NCBI GenBank assembly: GCA_951812895.1
Contig: OX638333.1
Location: 1,354,366 to 1,418,365, forward strand
DNA from: an uncultured Roseovarius sp.
Lineage (GTDB): Bacteria > Pseudomonadota > Alphaproteobacteria > Rhodobacterales > Rhodobacteraceae
Length of the DNA: 64,000 nucleotides
Direction of reading: 5' to 3'
The translations under genes and the position numbers were made by a program. Positions within the stretch are counted from its first letter, which is position 1. Each line of letters starts with the position of its first letter. Below the pieces are notes generated by a model. It searched no databases. It was given only the letters and a program-made list of their open reading frames with translations, and was not told the origin of the DNA. Below are positions 18,520 through 27,006 of the stretch, piece by piece.

Positions 18520-19431
18520 ATGCCACTTTCCATGAACCGTGAGGTTTTCATCACCTGCGCCGTAACCGGGTCAGGCGGCACCCAGGATCGTAGCCCGCAT
18601 GTGCCCCGCAGCCCGCAACAGATTGCCGACAGCGCAATCGCCGCAGCCAAGGCCGGTGCGGCGGTCGTACACTGCCATGTGCGCGACCCCGAAACCGGCG
18701 TGCCGTCGCGGGATCCAAAACTTTACCGCGAACTGACCGACCGGATACGCAACGCCGACGTGGACGTTGTCCTGAATCTCACCGCCGGTATGGGCGGTGA
18801 TATGGTCTTTGGCGGCACAGAAAACCCCCTGCCCGTCGCAGATGGCACCGATATGGTGGGCGCAACCGAGCGCATGCAGCATATCGTCGAATGCCTGCCC
18901 GAAATCTGCACATTGGATTGCGGCACAATGAACTTTGCCGAAGCCGACTATGTCATGACCAACACCCCCGGCATGCTGACCGCGATGGGCACGATGATGA
19001 CCGAACTGGGCGTCAAGCCCGAGGTCGAGGCCTTTGACACCGGCCACCTCTGGTATGCCAAACAGTTGGTCAAAGACGGCGTGCTTGAAGCCGACGCATT
19101 GGTTCAGCTGTGCATGGGCGTGCCATGGGGTGCACCGAATGATCTGAACACCTTTATGGCCATGGTGAACAACGTGCCGTCAGACTGGAACTGGTCTGCC
19201 TTCTCGCTGGGGCGCGATCAGATGGCCTATGTGGCGGCGTCGGTTCTGGCAGGCGGCAATGTGCGCGTCGGATTAGAGGACAACCTGATGCTGGACCGTG
19301 GCGTATTGGCCGAGAACTGGCAGTTGGTCGAACGTGCGCGCGAAATCATCGAACGCCTGGGCGCACGTGTGATTGGTCCCGGTGAGGTGCGCGAAAAACT
19401 GCGCCTGACCAAACAGGCCCCACGCCGGTGA
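18520..19431 (+). CDS. BKACE (DUF849) 3-dehydrocarnitine cleavage enzyme
   Basis: 303 residues of the beta-keto acid cleavage enzyme family, a Zn-dependent TIM barrel that condenses a beta-keto acid with acetyl-CoA. The zinc histidines are in VVHCHVRDP, and VLNLTAGMGGD and MGVPWGAPND are family marks. GGGAGG lies 5 bp before the ATG. With carnitine dehydrogenase encoded nearby, it should turn 3-dehydrocarnitine plus acetyl-CoA into betainyl-CoA and acetoacetate. First gene of the plus-strand cluster, opposite the CdhR-type regulator. Confidence 0.85.
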   Translation: MPLSMNREVFITCAVTGSGGTQDRSPHVPRSPQQIADSAIAAAKAGAAVVHCHVRDPETGVPSRDPKLYRELTDRIRNADVDVVLNLTAGMGGDMVFGGTENPLPVADGTDMVGATERMQHIVECLPEICTLDCGTMNFAEADYVMTNTPGMLTAMGTMMTELGVKPEVEAFDTGHLWYAKQLVKDGVLEADALVQLCMGVPWGAPNDLNTFMAMVNNVPSDWNWSAFSLGRDQMAYVAASVLAGGNVRVGLEDNLMLDRGVLAENWQLVERAREIIERLGARVIGPGEVREKLRLTKQAPRR

Positions 19432-19776
19432 TCCTTCGCGCGGCTCTGATAGCCGCTGCCCTGTGCAGCGCTGGCATCCGAGCCGTGGCAAGGCGTATGG
19501 AGCTATGATCCGGCATGGTGTGCGGTGGCAGATAAAATCGGCAGCGTCACACCCGCGCCTATCCGGCTAACGGCAGATGAGTTCTTGGGTTACGAAAACA
19601 GTTGCACACTCAGCCGGGTCGAGGATCTTGGTTTGAACGCATGGGGAATGACCCTGAATTGCCAGTCCGAAGGCACCTTCTACGAAGAAGATCGCATCGT
19701 ACTGGTGGATGGTGACAAAATGTGGATGTGGTACGGGGACAGCGCCCCAACTGAATTCCAAAGGTGTGCGGAATGA
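19428..19776 (+). pseudogene. frameshifted small secreted protein
   Basis: A GTG at 19428, overlapping the BKACE stop, begins a signal-peptide-like sequence (ILRAALIAAALCSAG). The continuing protein (ASEPWQGVWSYDPAWC, then VADKIGSVTPAPIRL) is in a different frame, open from about 19453 to 19776. Inserting one base near 19468-19471 would join them as ...CSALASEPWQGVW. The downstream part alone has no ATG before 19525. So this is either a real single-base deletion or a sequencing error. It looks like a periplasmic protein of about 115 residues; function unknown. It overlaps the next SDR gene by ATGA. Confidence 0.7.
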
Positions 19777-20534
19777 GCGAACGGGTATTGATAACCGCAG
19801 GGGCCTCGGGGATCGGGCTTGGGCTGGCACGGCGCTTTGCTGCGCGAGGCGACCGTGTGGCGGTTTGTGACGCAGACGCCAACGCGGTCGCGGCTGTTCA
19901 GGCCGAGTTTCCCGATTTCATCGCCATGCAGGCAAACGTGACCGATGAGACGCAGATGGATGCCTTTCTGTCCCGGGTCGAGGGTGCATGGGGCGGTATT
20001 GACGTGGTCTGCGCCAATGCCGGCACAGGTGGACCCGCCGGACGGATCGAAGACCTTGAATACGGCGCATGGAAATCCTGTGTCGAGGTCAACCTCTTTG
20101 GTGCCTTCCTGACCTGCCGCTGGGCGGCGCGTGTCATGCGGGCGCAGGGGTCCGGCCTGATCATCCTGACATCTTCAACAGCGGGCCTTTTCGGATACCC
20201 CCTGCGGTCACCCTATGCAGCGGCGAAATGGGGCATTGTCGGGCTGACCAAAACACTTGCAATGGAGCTTGGCCAGGCAGGCGTGCGTGTCAATTGTATC
20301 TGTCCCGGCGCAGTCGAAGGCGACCGTATGGAACGTGTGCTCGCCAACGAAAGTGCCGCCACCGGCACCCCGGTCGAGGAATTGCGCGCAAACTACGTGG
20401 CAAGCACATCGCTTCGCAGCTGGGTATCGGTGGATGACCTTGCGGATATGGCGCTGTTTCTGGCCTCCCCCGCGGCCAGCAAGGTTTCAGGGCAAATCCT
20501 GTCAGTCGACGGGCATACGGAAAGCATCAACTGA
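19773..20534 (+). CDS. short-chain dehydrogenase/reductase in the carnitine cluster
   Basis: 253 residues from the ATG at 19773, which overlaps the preceding stop. TAGASGIGLGLARRF is the cofactor site, CANAGTGG follows, and the active site is SSTAGLFGYPLRSPYAAAKWG (shown here for Ser and YxxxK). The usual SDR ending SGQILSVDGH is present. Its substrate is unknown. It lies between the BKACE and carnitine dehydrogenase genes and could act on a hydroxy acid of the same route, but nothing in the sequence proves it. Confidence 0.8.
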   Translation: MSERVLITAGASGIGLGLARRFAARGDRVAVCDADANAVAAVQAEFPDFIAMQANVTDETQMDAFLSRVEGAWGGIDVVCANAGTGGPAGRIEDLEYGAWKSCVEVNLFGAFLTCRWAARVMRAQGSGLIILTSSTAGLFGYPLRSPYAAAKWGIVGLTKTLAMELGQAGVRVNCICPGAVEGDRMERVLANESAATGTPVEELRANYVASTSLRSWVSVDDLADMALFLASPAASKVSGQILSVDGHTESIN

Positions 20535-20552
20535 TGCATGCCCTTCATCCCA

Positions 20553-21020
20553 TCACGCCCGAACCACGCGGCATTGATAGCAATTGTTCGCCGCGCTCCG
20601 AATGTCGACAAACGCAATCTCTGGGTTCTCCAGCAGGGATTTCGCATAGTCGGCAATTCCGGCCGTCGCCACCACGCGCCCTGTCCCGTAAAGTATGCGC
20701 TCATCGCCCGTATACCCACGCACCAGATACTGGTCTGACCGCAGAATGGCAGGCACCGCTGATGATGGCTTTGCCGCCTCACACCCGGACGCGCACAAAA
20801 ACAGCGGCCCGGTTTCCGTATAAGCGTTCGTTCCTTGGAACGGCTTCCAGGCCAGCGTCAGATATGCCTCTCCATGCGGTGTCTCGCCCAAACAATGCCG
20901 ACAGGGCCACGCATCGCCATTTGACGTGTCCACCTCAACGGCCAGACCATAATCATCACGCCCGGTCGCACGCACCTGCGCAACCTTATCACTGGGCAAA
21001 CCAACAAACTGAATATCCAT
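20553..21020 (-). CDS. DUF1203 family protein
   Basis: 155 residues, the usual size of the DUF1203 family. Recognisable segments are AWPCRHCLGET with a CxxC pair, AYLTLAWKPF, and the C-terminal DIRSAANNCYQCRV, again with CxxC. Cytosolic, function unknown. It is on the opposite strand inside the carnitine cluster, converging with the SDR and divergent from the carnitine dehydrogenase gene. Confidence 0.8.
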   Translation of the reverse strand: MDIQFVGLPSDKVAQVRATGRDDYGLAVEVDTSNGDAWPCRHCLGETPHGEAYLTLAWKPFQGTNAYTETGPLFLCASGCEAAKPSSAVPAILRSDQYLVRGYTGDERILYGTGRVVATAGIADYAKSLLENPEIAFVDIRSAANNCYQCRVVRA

Positions 21021-21096
21021 CCGGGGTCTCCTTTTTGGGCCTCACTCTCTCTCCGGTCCACAATTCAAACGACCCGAAACTTGCGGAAAGACTGAT

Positions 21097-22503
21097 ATGA
21101 CCAAAACAGCATCCATTATCGGCGGCGGTGTGATTGGCGGCGGCTGGGCCGCCCGCTTCCTTCTCAACGGCTGGGACGTACGGGTGTTTGACCCCGACCC
21201 CGAGGCCAAGCGCAAAATTGGCGAAGTGCTGGCCAACGCCCGTGCTGCCCTTCCCATGCTCTACGACTATGCCCTGCCCGCCGAAGGCGCGCTCACCTTC
21301 CACAGCTCGATTACCGAGGCCGTGACCGGCGCCAGCTGGGTGCAGGAAAGCGTCAGCGAACGGTTGGAGCTAAAGCACAAAGTGATGGCCGAAATTCAGG
21401 CCGCCAACCCGGGCGTGCCGATCGGTTCCTCCACTTCCGGCTTCAAACCGTCAGAGCTGCAGCAAGGCGCAACCGACCCTTCCAAAATCCTGGTCACCCA
21501 CCCTTTCAACCCGGTCTACCTGCTGCCGTTGATCGAGGTCGTGCCATCCCCGGCCACAGACCCCGCTGTGGTTGACGTTGCGGACGATCTGCTGACATCC
21601 GTTGGTTTCTACGCCCTGCGCGTACGCAAAGAAATCGACGCCCACATCGCCGACCGTTTTCTCGAGGCCGTCTGGCGCGAGGCGCTCTGGCTGGTCAAGG
21701 ACGGCATCGCCACCACGGAAGAAATCGACAACGCCATCCGCTATGGCTTTGGCATCCGCTGGGCGCAGATGGGCCTTTTTGAAACCTACCGCGTTGCGGG
21801 GGGCGAGGCCGGTATGCGCCATTTCATGGAGCAGTTCGGCCCGGCGCTGAAATGGCCCTGGACCAAACTGATGGACGTGCCCGAGTTTACTGACGAGCTG
21901 GTCGATCTCATCGCCGATCAGTCCGATGACCAATCGGGCCACCTCACTATCCGAGAGCTGGAGCGCAAGCGCGACAACAACCTGATCGCCATGATGCGCG
22001 CCCTGAAACAACAGGGGAATGCCGCCGGCCAGCTGATCAAGACCCACCAGCAAACTCTGCGCCCGGAACTTGAGGCAACCAAACCGATGCTCTCAACCCG
22101 CCGGGTCGTGCCCATCGACTGGACTGACGTGAACGGCCACATGAACGAAGGCCGCTACGGCCAGCTGTTCAGCGATGCCGCCGAAGAAGTCATGGCCTAT
22201 GTTGGCGCCGATGACGATTACATCGCCGGCGGCAACAGCTACTTCACCGTGGAAACCACCGTCAAATATATCGCCGAAACCCATGCGGGTGAATCTGTCG
22301 ACGTCTGGACCACCGTCACCGTCGGCGAGGGCAAGAAACTGCGCTGTTTTCATGAGATGAAGCGCACGTCAGATGGCGAACTGATGGCCACCTGTGATCA
22401 ATTCATGCTGCATGTCAGCCTGGAATCCCGCCGCACCTGCGAACCGCTGCCCCATGTTCGTGAAAAAGTCGAAGCGCTCGCCGCGCTTCATGCAGAGGAA
22501 TAA
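21097..22503 (+). CDS. lcdH: L-carnitine dehydrogenase fused to betainyl-CoA thioesterase
   Basis: 468 residues in two domains. Residues 1-320 are a 3-hydroxyacyl-CoA dehydrogenase-like NAD enzyme (IIGGGVIGGGWAARFLLNG; THPFNPVYLLPLIEVV) that oxidises L-carnitine to 3-dehydrocarnitine. Residues about 330-468 are a hot-dog thioesterase (VDWTDVNGHMNEGRY-like, here IDWTDVNGHMNEGRYGQLF) expected to hydrolyse betainyl-CoA to glycine betaine. This fusion is known in alphaproteobacterial carnitine pathways and matches the BKACE upstream. Confidence 0.9.
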   Translation: MTKTASIIGGGVIGGGWAARFLLNGWDVRVFDPDPEAKRKIGEVLANARAALPMLYDYALPAEGALTFHSSITEAVTGASWVQESVSERLELKHKVMAEIQAANPGVPIGSSTSGFKPSELQQGATDPSKILVTHPFNPVYLLPLIEVVPSPATDPAVVDVADDLLTSVGFYALRVRKEIDAHIADRFLEAVWREALWLVKDGIATTEEIDNAIRYGFGIRWAQMGLFETYRVAGGEAGMRHFMEQFGPALKWPWTKLMDVPEFTDELVDLIADQSDDQSGHLTIRELERKRDNNLIAMMRALKQQGNAAGQLIKTHQQTLRPELEATKPMLSTRRVVPIDWTDVNGHMNEGRYGQLFSDAAEEVMAYVGADDDYIAGGNSYFTVETTVKYIAETHAGESVDVWTTVTVGEGKKLRCFHEMKRTSDGELMATCDQFMLHVSLESRRTCEPLPHVREKVEALAALHAEE

Positions 22504-22508
22504 GACCC

Positions 22509-23672
22509 ATGCAATTCGCAATGACCGAAGAACAGCAGATGATCGTCGATACAACGCGGTCCTTTGTTGAGAATGAACTTTACCCGCACGAGCTTGAGGT
22601 TGAACGCAGCGGCCACCTGCCGATGGAAATCATCAAAGAGGTGCAGGCAAAGGCGATGGATACCGGCCTTTATGCCGCCAACATGCCCGAAGAAGTGGGC
22701 GGCGCGGGCCTCGATACGCTCACCTGGCTCATGTATGAAAAAGAACTGGGCCGCACCAATTACGCGCTGCACTGGACCTGCGTTGCCCGTCCATCCAACA
22801 TACTGCTGGCCGGGACGGACGAGCAGAAAGAAAAATATCTCTATCCCTGTATCCGGGGTGAGAAATGGGATTGCCTCGCGATGACCGAACCGGGTGCAGG
22901 TTCTGACCTGCGCGGCATGAAGGCATCGGCACGCGAAGACGGGGATGACTTCATCCTCAACGGCACCAAGCATTTCATCAGCCATATCGACATTGCTGAT
23001 TTCTCCATCGTTTTCATGGCGACCGGTGAAGAGGACACGCCGCGCGGTAAAAAGAAACTGATCACCGCCTTTTTTGTCGACAAAGGCACGCCGGGTTTCA
23101 ATGTCCGCGAAGGCTACCGCAATGTCAGCCATCGCGGCTACACTAATGGCGTTCTGGAATTTGACGATTGTCGCCTGCCGAAATCCGCGATCCTGGGCGA
23201 AGTGCACAAAGGATTCCAGGTCGCCAATGACTGGCTCGGCGCCACCCGCCTGCAAGTCGCGGCCACCTGCCTTGGCCGTGCCGAACGTGCACTGCGACAC
23301 GCCGTTGAATATTCCGCCGAACGCAAACAATTCGGCCAGCAGATAAGCAAGTTTCAGGGCATCTCGTTCAAACTGGCCGATATGGCGACGGAACTGAAAG
23401 CAGCCGAACTTTTGACTTGGCATGGCGGCTGGAAATTCGATCAGGGAACGGTGACCGAAACAGATATGTCCATGGCCAAGCTCAAGGCGACCGAGATGCT
23501 GGCAATGGTGGCGGATGAGGCGATCCAGATCCACGGTGGCATGGGCCTGATGGACGAACTGCCGCTCGAGCGCATCTGGCGCGACGCACGGGTTGAGCGC
23601 ATCTGGGAAGGCACGTCAGAGATCCAGCGCCACATCATCAGCCGCGAAATGCTGCGGCCGTTGGGGGGATAG
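22509..23672 (+). CDS. acyl-CoA dehydrogenase, probably acting on gamma-butyrobetainyl-CoA
   Basis: 387 residues of the FAD acyl-CoA dehydrogenase family: CLAMTEPGAGSDLRGMKA (FAD/substrate site), YSAERKQFGQQISKFQG, and IHGGMGLMDELPLERIWRDA in the C-terminal domain. It starts 5 bp after lcdH. With the CoA ligase and CaiD-like hydratase further on, it would introduce the double bond giving crotonobetainyl-CoA. The substrate is inferred from neighbours. Confidence 0.85.
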   Translation: MQFAMTEEQQMIVDTTRSFVENELYPHELEVERSGHLPMEIIKEVQAKAMDTGLYAANMPEEVGGAGLDTLTWLMYEKELGRTNYALHWTCVARPSNILLAGTDEQKEKYLYPCIRGEKWDCLAMTEPGAGSDLRGMKASAREDGDDFILNGTKHFISHIDIADFSIVFMATGEEDTPRGKKKLITAFFVDKGTPGFNVREGYRNVSHRGYTNGVLEFDDCRLPKSAILGEVHKGFQVANDWLGATRLQVAATCLGRAERALRHAVEYSAERKQFGQQISKFQGISFKLADMATELKAAELLTWHGGWKFDQGTVTETDMSMAKLKATEMLAMVADEAIQIHGGMGLMDELPLERIWRDARVERIWEGTSEIQRHIISREMLRPLGG

Positions 23673-23680
23673 CCTTCAAA

Positions 23681-24583
23681 ATGGCGTCCCCGTCACGCCC
23701 CAGCCCCAAGGCTCTCGCCTTTCTCGCCGACCCGGCCAATCGCGATGACCGCGTTTGGGATGCGTCGGCCCTTGGGGCGTGGCGTCAGGAAAAGCGGGAC
23801 GAGGCCGAAGCTCTTGCAGATACCCGCGCTTCCCGGCACGGGGTAGCGCTCGATTGGGTCGAGATATCCGGAGTGCGTTCGCTTCAGATCACTCCAAAAG
23901 AACAGCGCCATGATACGCGCCTTCTCTACCTATTCGGCGGAGCGTTCGTTATGGGTGGCCCACTTGAGGATCTGACGATCAGCGCAGCACTCGCCGCCGG
24001 AACCGGGCAACAGGTGATCTCACCCACCTATGCACTTGCCCCAGAACAACCGTTTCCCGCCGGTTTAAACGATGTAGTCGCCGTCGCGCGCGTAATGCTG
24101 ACTCAAGGGCCTCTGGCAATTGCTGGAGAATCCGCAGGCGGCGGGTTGGCTCTCTCCGCGACACAGCTGCTACGGCAGGAGGGCCTCTCGCCCACTGCCC
24201 TCGCATTGCTGTCGCCTGCGGGTGACATGTCTGACGCCTTCGATCCGGACCGGGCTCCTGATGATCCCACGCTGACCTCTACCCTTATCCGATCAATGCC
24301 CAATGTGTATTCAGGGAACAAAGACAAACGTGATCCGCGCATCTCACCTCTGTACGGCAGCTTCGGCCCGGATTGGCCCCCGACTATGATTACAACCGGC
24401 TCGAACGACAAATTTCTTCCAGTCTGTCAAAGTCTCGCAAAAGCAATTGGCACGCCTGCCCTGCTCAGGGTTTGGCCGGGTCTTTGGCATGTCTTTGAAT
24501 ATTATGAAGGCATTCCAGAGGCCCAAGAGTCTTTGAATGAAATTTCCACTTTCCTCAACAGCGCGTCCGGGGAAATCGCATGA
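23681..24583 (+). CDS. alpha/beta hydrolase of the HSL (acetyl-hydrolase) type
   Basis: 300 residues. The oxyanion-hole region reads YLFGGAFVMGG, the nucleophile elbow is GESAGGGLAL, and a catalytic histidine is likely in WPGLWHVFEYY. This is the hormone-sensitive-lipase-like esterase family. It lies 8 bp after the acyl-CoA dehydrogenase gene, so it probably serves the same route, for example hydrolysing an acylcarnitine ester. That is only a guess from position. Confidence 0.8.
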   Translation: MASPSRPSPKALAFLADPANRDDRVWDASALGAWRQEKRDEAEALADTRASRHGVALDWVEISGVRSLQITPKEQRHDTRLLYLFGGAFVMGGPLEDLTISAALAAGTGQQVISPTYALAPEQPFPAGLNDVVAVARVMLTQGPLAIAGESAGGGLALSATQLLRQEGLSPTALALLSPAGDMSDAFDPDRAPDDPTLTSTLIRSMPNVYSGNKDKRDPRISPLYGSFGPDWPPTMITTGSNDKFLPVCQSLAKAIGTPALLRVWPGLWHVFEYYEGIPEAQESLNEISTFLNSASGEIA

Positions 24584-24596
24584 TTGGTCTCACAAA

Positions 24597-24804
24597 AGAT
24601 TCTATGCCTCCGGCGGGGGTATTTTGGGCAAAAAGAAAGGGGGTCACAACAATACCCCCTTGTGGAAAAACAATTTCCTTTCTCCTTGCACGGCCATCGG
24701 CGTCCCCGCCTGTACCGCAATCTTACTGTGACAGATCCTGGTTAATGTTGTCTTACCCCGTGTTTCTTCTTGCTAAAAATATCCCCGCCGGAGGCATGGA
24801 ATCT
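24597..24804. repeat. imperfect 42-bp inverted repeat pair flanking about 124 bp
   Basis: Arms at 24597-24638 and 24763-24804 are near-perfect inverted copies. The core of each is ATGCCTCCGGCGGGG followed by an A/T-rich TATTTTxxGCAAxAAGAAA segment. Related GC-core palindromic repeats are common between genes in this family of bacteria, from memory. The region between the arms codes for nothing I recognise. The right arm ends 19 bp before the CoA ligase start, so a hairpin here could influence read-through into that gene. Confidence 0.75.
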
Positions 24805-24823
24805 TGCTCAAAGGACTGTTTTG

Positions 24824-26857
24824 ATGCGTAGCTTGTCTCGTCTGTTTCAGCCTAAATCCATTGCCGTCATCGGTGGCGGCGCATGGTGTACCAGCGTGGT
24901 TGAACAATGCCTGAAGATGGGCTTTGCCGGTCCTGTCTGGCCGGTGCACCCGAAACGCACAGAGGTGGCCGGGGTACCTGCTCTAACGTCTCTGGCTGAC
25001 CTGCCCGGCGTGCCGGATGCAGTATTTATCGGCGTAAACCGCAACATCACCATCGACACTGTGCGCGAACTGAATGCCATGGGCGCAGGCGGCGCGGTTT
25101 GTTTCGCCAGTGGCTTTCGCGAGGCCCAGGCCGAGACTGGGGATGGCGCAACCCTGCAGGACGCATTGCTTGATGCCGCAGGTGACATGCCCATCGTCGG
25201 GCCGAACTGCTATGGGTTCATCAACTATCTTGATGGTGCCCTTCTCTGGCCAGATCAGCATGGCGGAGAACGATGTGGCCGGGGTGTCGCCATCCTGACC
25301 CAAAGCTCGAACATGGCGATCAACCTGACAATGCAGGCCCGCGGCCTGCCCCTGGCCTATATTGCCACTGCGGGCAATCAGGCTCAGGTCGGGCTGTCAC
25401 AGATCGGAGAAACCCTGCTGACCGATGATCGTGTGACCGCATTGGGCATGCATATCGAGGGTGTCGGTGATCTGGCTGCATTCGAGGCGCTGGCCGCAAC
25501 CGCCCGCCGGTTGGGTAAACCCATTGTTGCCCTCAAAGCCGGAAAATCAGAACAGGCTCAGGCCGCAGCCGTGTCTCATACTGCCTCTCTGGCAGGCAGC
25601 GACGCAGGGTCCCGTGCCCTGTTGCGGCGTCTGGGCATCGGGCAAGTGGAAAGCCTGACCGCACTTTTGGAAACGCTAAAGCTTTTACATTTTGCCGGAC
25701 CCTTGCCCAGCGACCAGATCGTTTCCATGTCCTGCTCTGGTGGCGAGGCCAGCCTGATGGCAGATGCAGCTCTGAGCCGGAGTGTTACTTTCCCCTCTCT
25801 GACAACAGCCCAGCATGATGGGCTGCGCGCTGCACTCGGGCCCATGGTCGCGCTGGCGAACCCGCTGGATTATCACACGTTCATCTGGAACGACGCAGAC
25901 AGGATGGCGGCGACATTCACGGCAATCATGCAAGCCGACATCGCCCTTGGCTGCATCATCGTTGATTTCCCCCGCGCCGACCGATGTGACCCATCAGCCT
26001 GGGATTGCGTGCTGGCATCTGGCGCACAGACGGTCGCCGCGACAGGGCGCAATCTGGCTCTGGTTGCCACTTTGCCCGAGGCTTTGTCAGAGGAAGTTGC
26101 AACCCAAACCATCGAGGCCGGAATGATCCCGCTTCTTGGAATAGATGACGCTTTGTCAGCCATCGAAACCGCAGCCTGGCTGGGTCAGGACAGAGCCGTC
26201 GCACCCCCTCTATTGCATCCCGGTACACCGTTTGACACGCTGGTGCTGACCGAGGCAGAGGCCAAATCCGCACTTTCACAACACGGTCTTGATATCCCCC
26301 AGTCTCAAACGGTGCTTTCACCAGATGACGCCGGCGCAAGCGCACAGGACATCGGCTTTCCCGTCGTGCTCAAAGGCAGTGGCGCCGCGCACAAAACAGA
26401 GGCCGGACTGGTCGCATTGTCACTCAATAGCGCGCCCGAGGTGCAAGAAGCGGCCCGGCGAATGGATAGCCCTGAATTCCTGATCGAGGAGATGGTAACC
26501 GGCGGCGTGGCCGAGCTGTTGATCGGGATTGTCCGCGACCCTGCCCATGGGTTTGTGCTCACGCTCGCCGCAGGTGGCACATTGACCGAGATCATGGGAG
26601 ACAGCACCTCACGCCTGCTGCCGGTGAACGAAGACGACGTAATTGAAGCGCTGACAGAGCTGCGGATCGCCCCTGTTCTGAAAGGCTACCGCGGCAAGGC
26701 GGGCGTGGACATGGCGGCCATAACAGGCGCGGTTCTGGCTGTTCAGGCCTATGTCACTGAACATGCTGCCCAATTGGAAGAAGTGGAAATCAATCCGCTG
26801 ATCTGCACATCGGACCGCGCCGTCGCCGCTGACGCCCTCATCAGGTTGGGAACATGA
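24824..26857 (+). CDS. ADP-forming acyl-CoA ligase (acetate-CoA ligase family)
   Basis: 677 residues from the ATG at 24824 with AAGGA upstream; an in-frame start at 24770 would lie inside the inverted repeat and is unlikely. The order is that of fused ADP-forming acetyl-CoA synthetases: CoA-binding domain (SIAVIGGGAWCTSVVEQCL), succinyl-CoA-ligase-like domains (VGPNCYGFIN; histidine in SHTASLAGSD), and a C-terminal ATP-grasp domain (GFPVVLKGSGAAHKTEAGLV). It probably activates gamma-butyrobetaine or carnitine as the CoA thioester. Confidence 0.85.
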   Translation: MRSLSRLFQPKSIAVIGGGAWCTSVVEQCLKMGFAGPVWPVHPKRTEVAGVPALTSLADLPGVPDAVFIGVNRNITIDTVRELNAMGAGGAVCFASGFREAQAETGDGATLQDALLDAAGDMPIVGPNCYGFINYLDGALLWPDQHGGERCGRGVAILTQSSNMAINLTMQARGLPLAYIATAGNQAQVGLSQIGETLLTDDRVTALGMHIEGVGDLAAFEALAATARRLGKPIVALKAGKSEQAQAAAVSHTASLAGSDAGSRALLRRLGIGQVESLTALLETLKLLHFAGPLPSDQIVSMSCSGGEASLMADAALSRSVTFPSLTTAQHDGLRAALGPMVALANPLDYHTFIWNDADRMAATFTAIMQADIALGCIIVDFPRADRCDPSAWDCVLASGAQTVAATGRNLALVATLPEALSEEVATQTIEAGMIPLLGIDDALSAIETAAWLGQDRAVAPPLLHPGTPFDTLVLTEAEAKSALSQHGLDIPQSQTVLSPDDAGASAQDIGFPVVLKGSGAAHKTEAGLVALSLNSAPEVQEAARRMDSPEFLIEEMVTGGVAELLIGIVRDPAHGFVLTLAAGGTLTEIMGDSTSRLLPVNEDDVIEALTELRIAPVLKGYRGKAGVDMAAITGAVLAVQAYVTEHAAQLEEVEINPLICTSDRAVAADALIRLGT

Positions 26858-27006
26858 ACAATCAGACTATGGGCGCAAACGAAAATCCGGGCTTTGAAAA
26901 GCCCGGACACCGCCGACTGCTTGAAACTAATATGATAACACCTGATCAATTCGAACTCTGGGACGCCGATCACGATCCCTTTGCAACCGAAAAGGACAAC
27001 ACATGA
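26854..27006 (+). CDS. 50-residue protein coupled between CoA ligase and hydratase
   Basis: An open frame of 50 codons running from ATG at 26854 to TGA at 27004-27006. Both its start and its stop overlap the neighbouring genes as ATGA, the pattern of translational coupling. The sequence starts MNNQTMGANENPGF and ends ITPDQFELWDADHDPFATE; it is acidic and soluble, with no membrane segment. I do not recognise a family. The exact double overlap and the tight operon are the evidence that it is a real gene. Confidence 0.6.
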   Translation: MNNQTMGANENPGFEKPGHRRLLETNMITPDQFELWDADHDPFATEKDNT

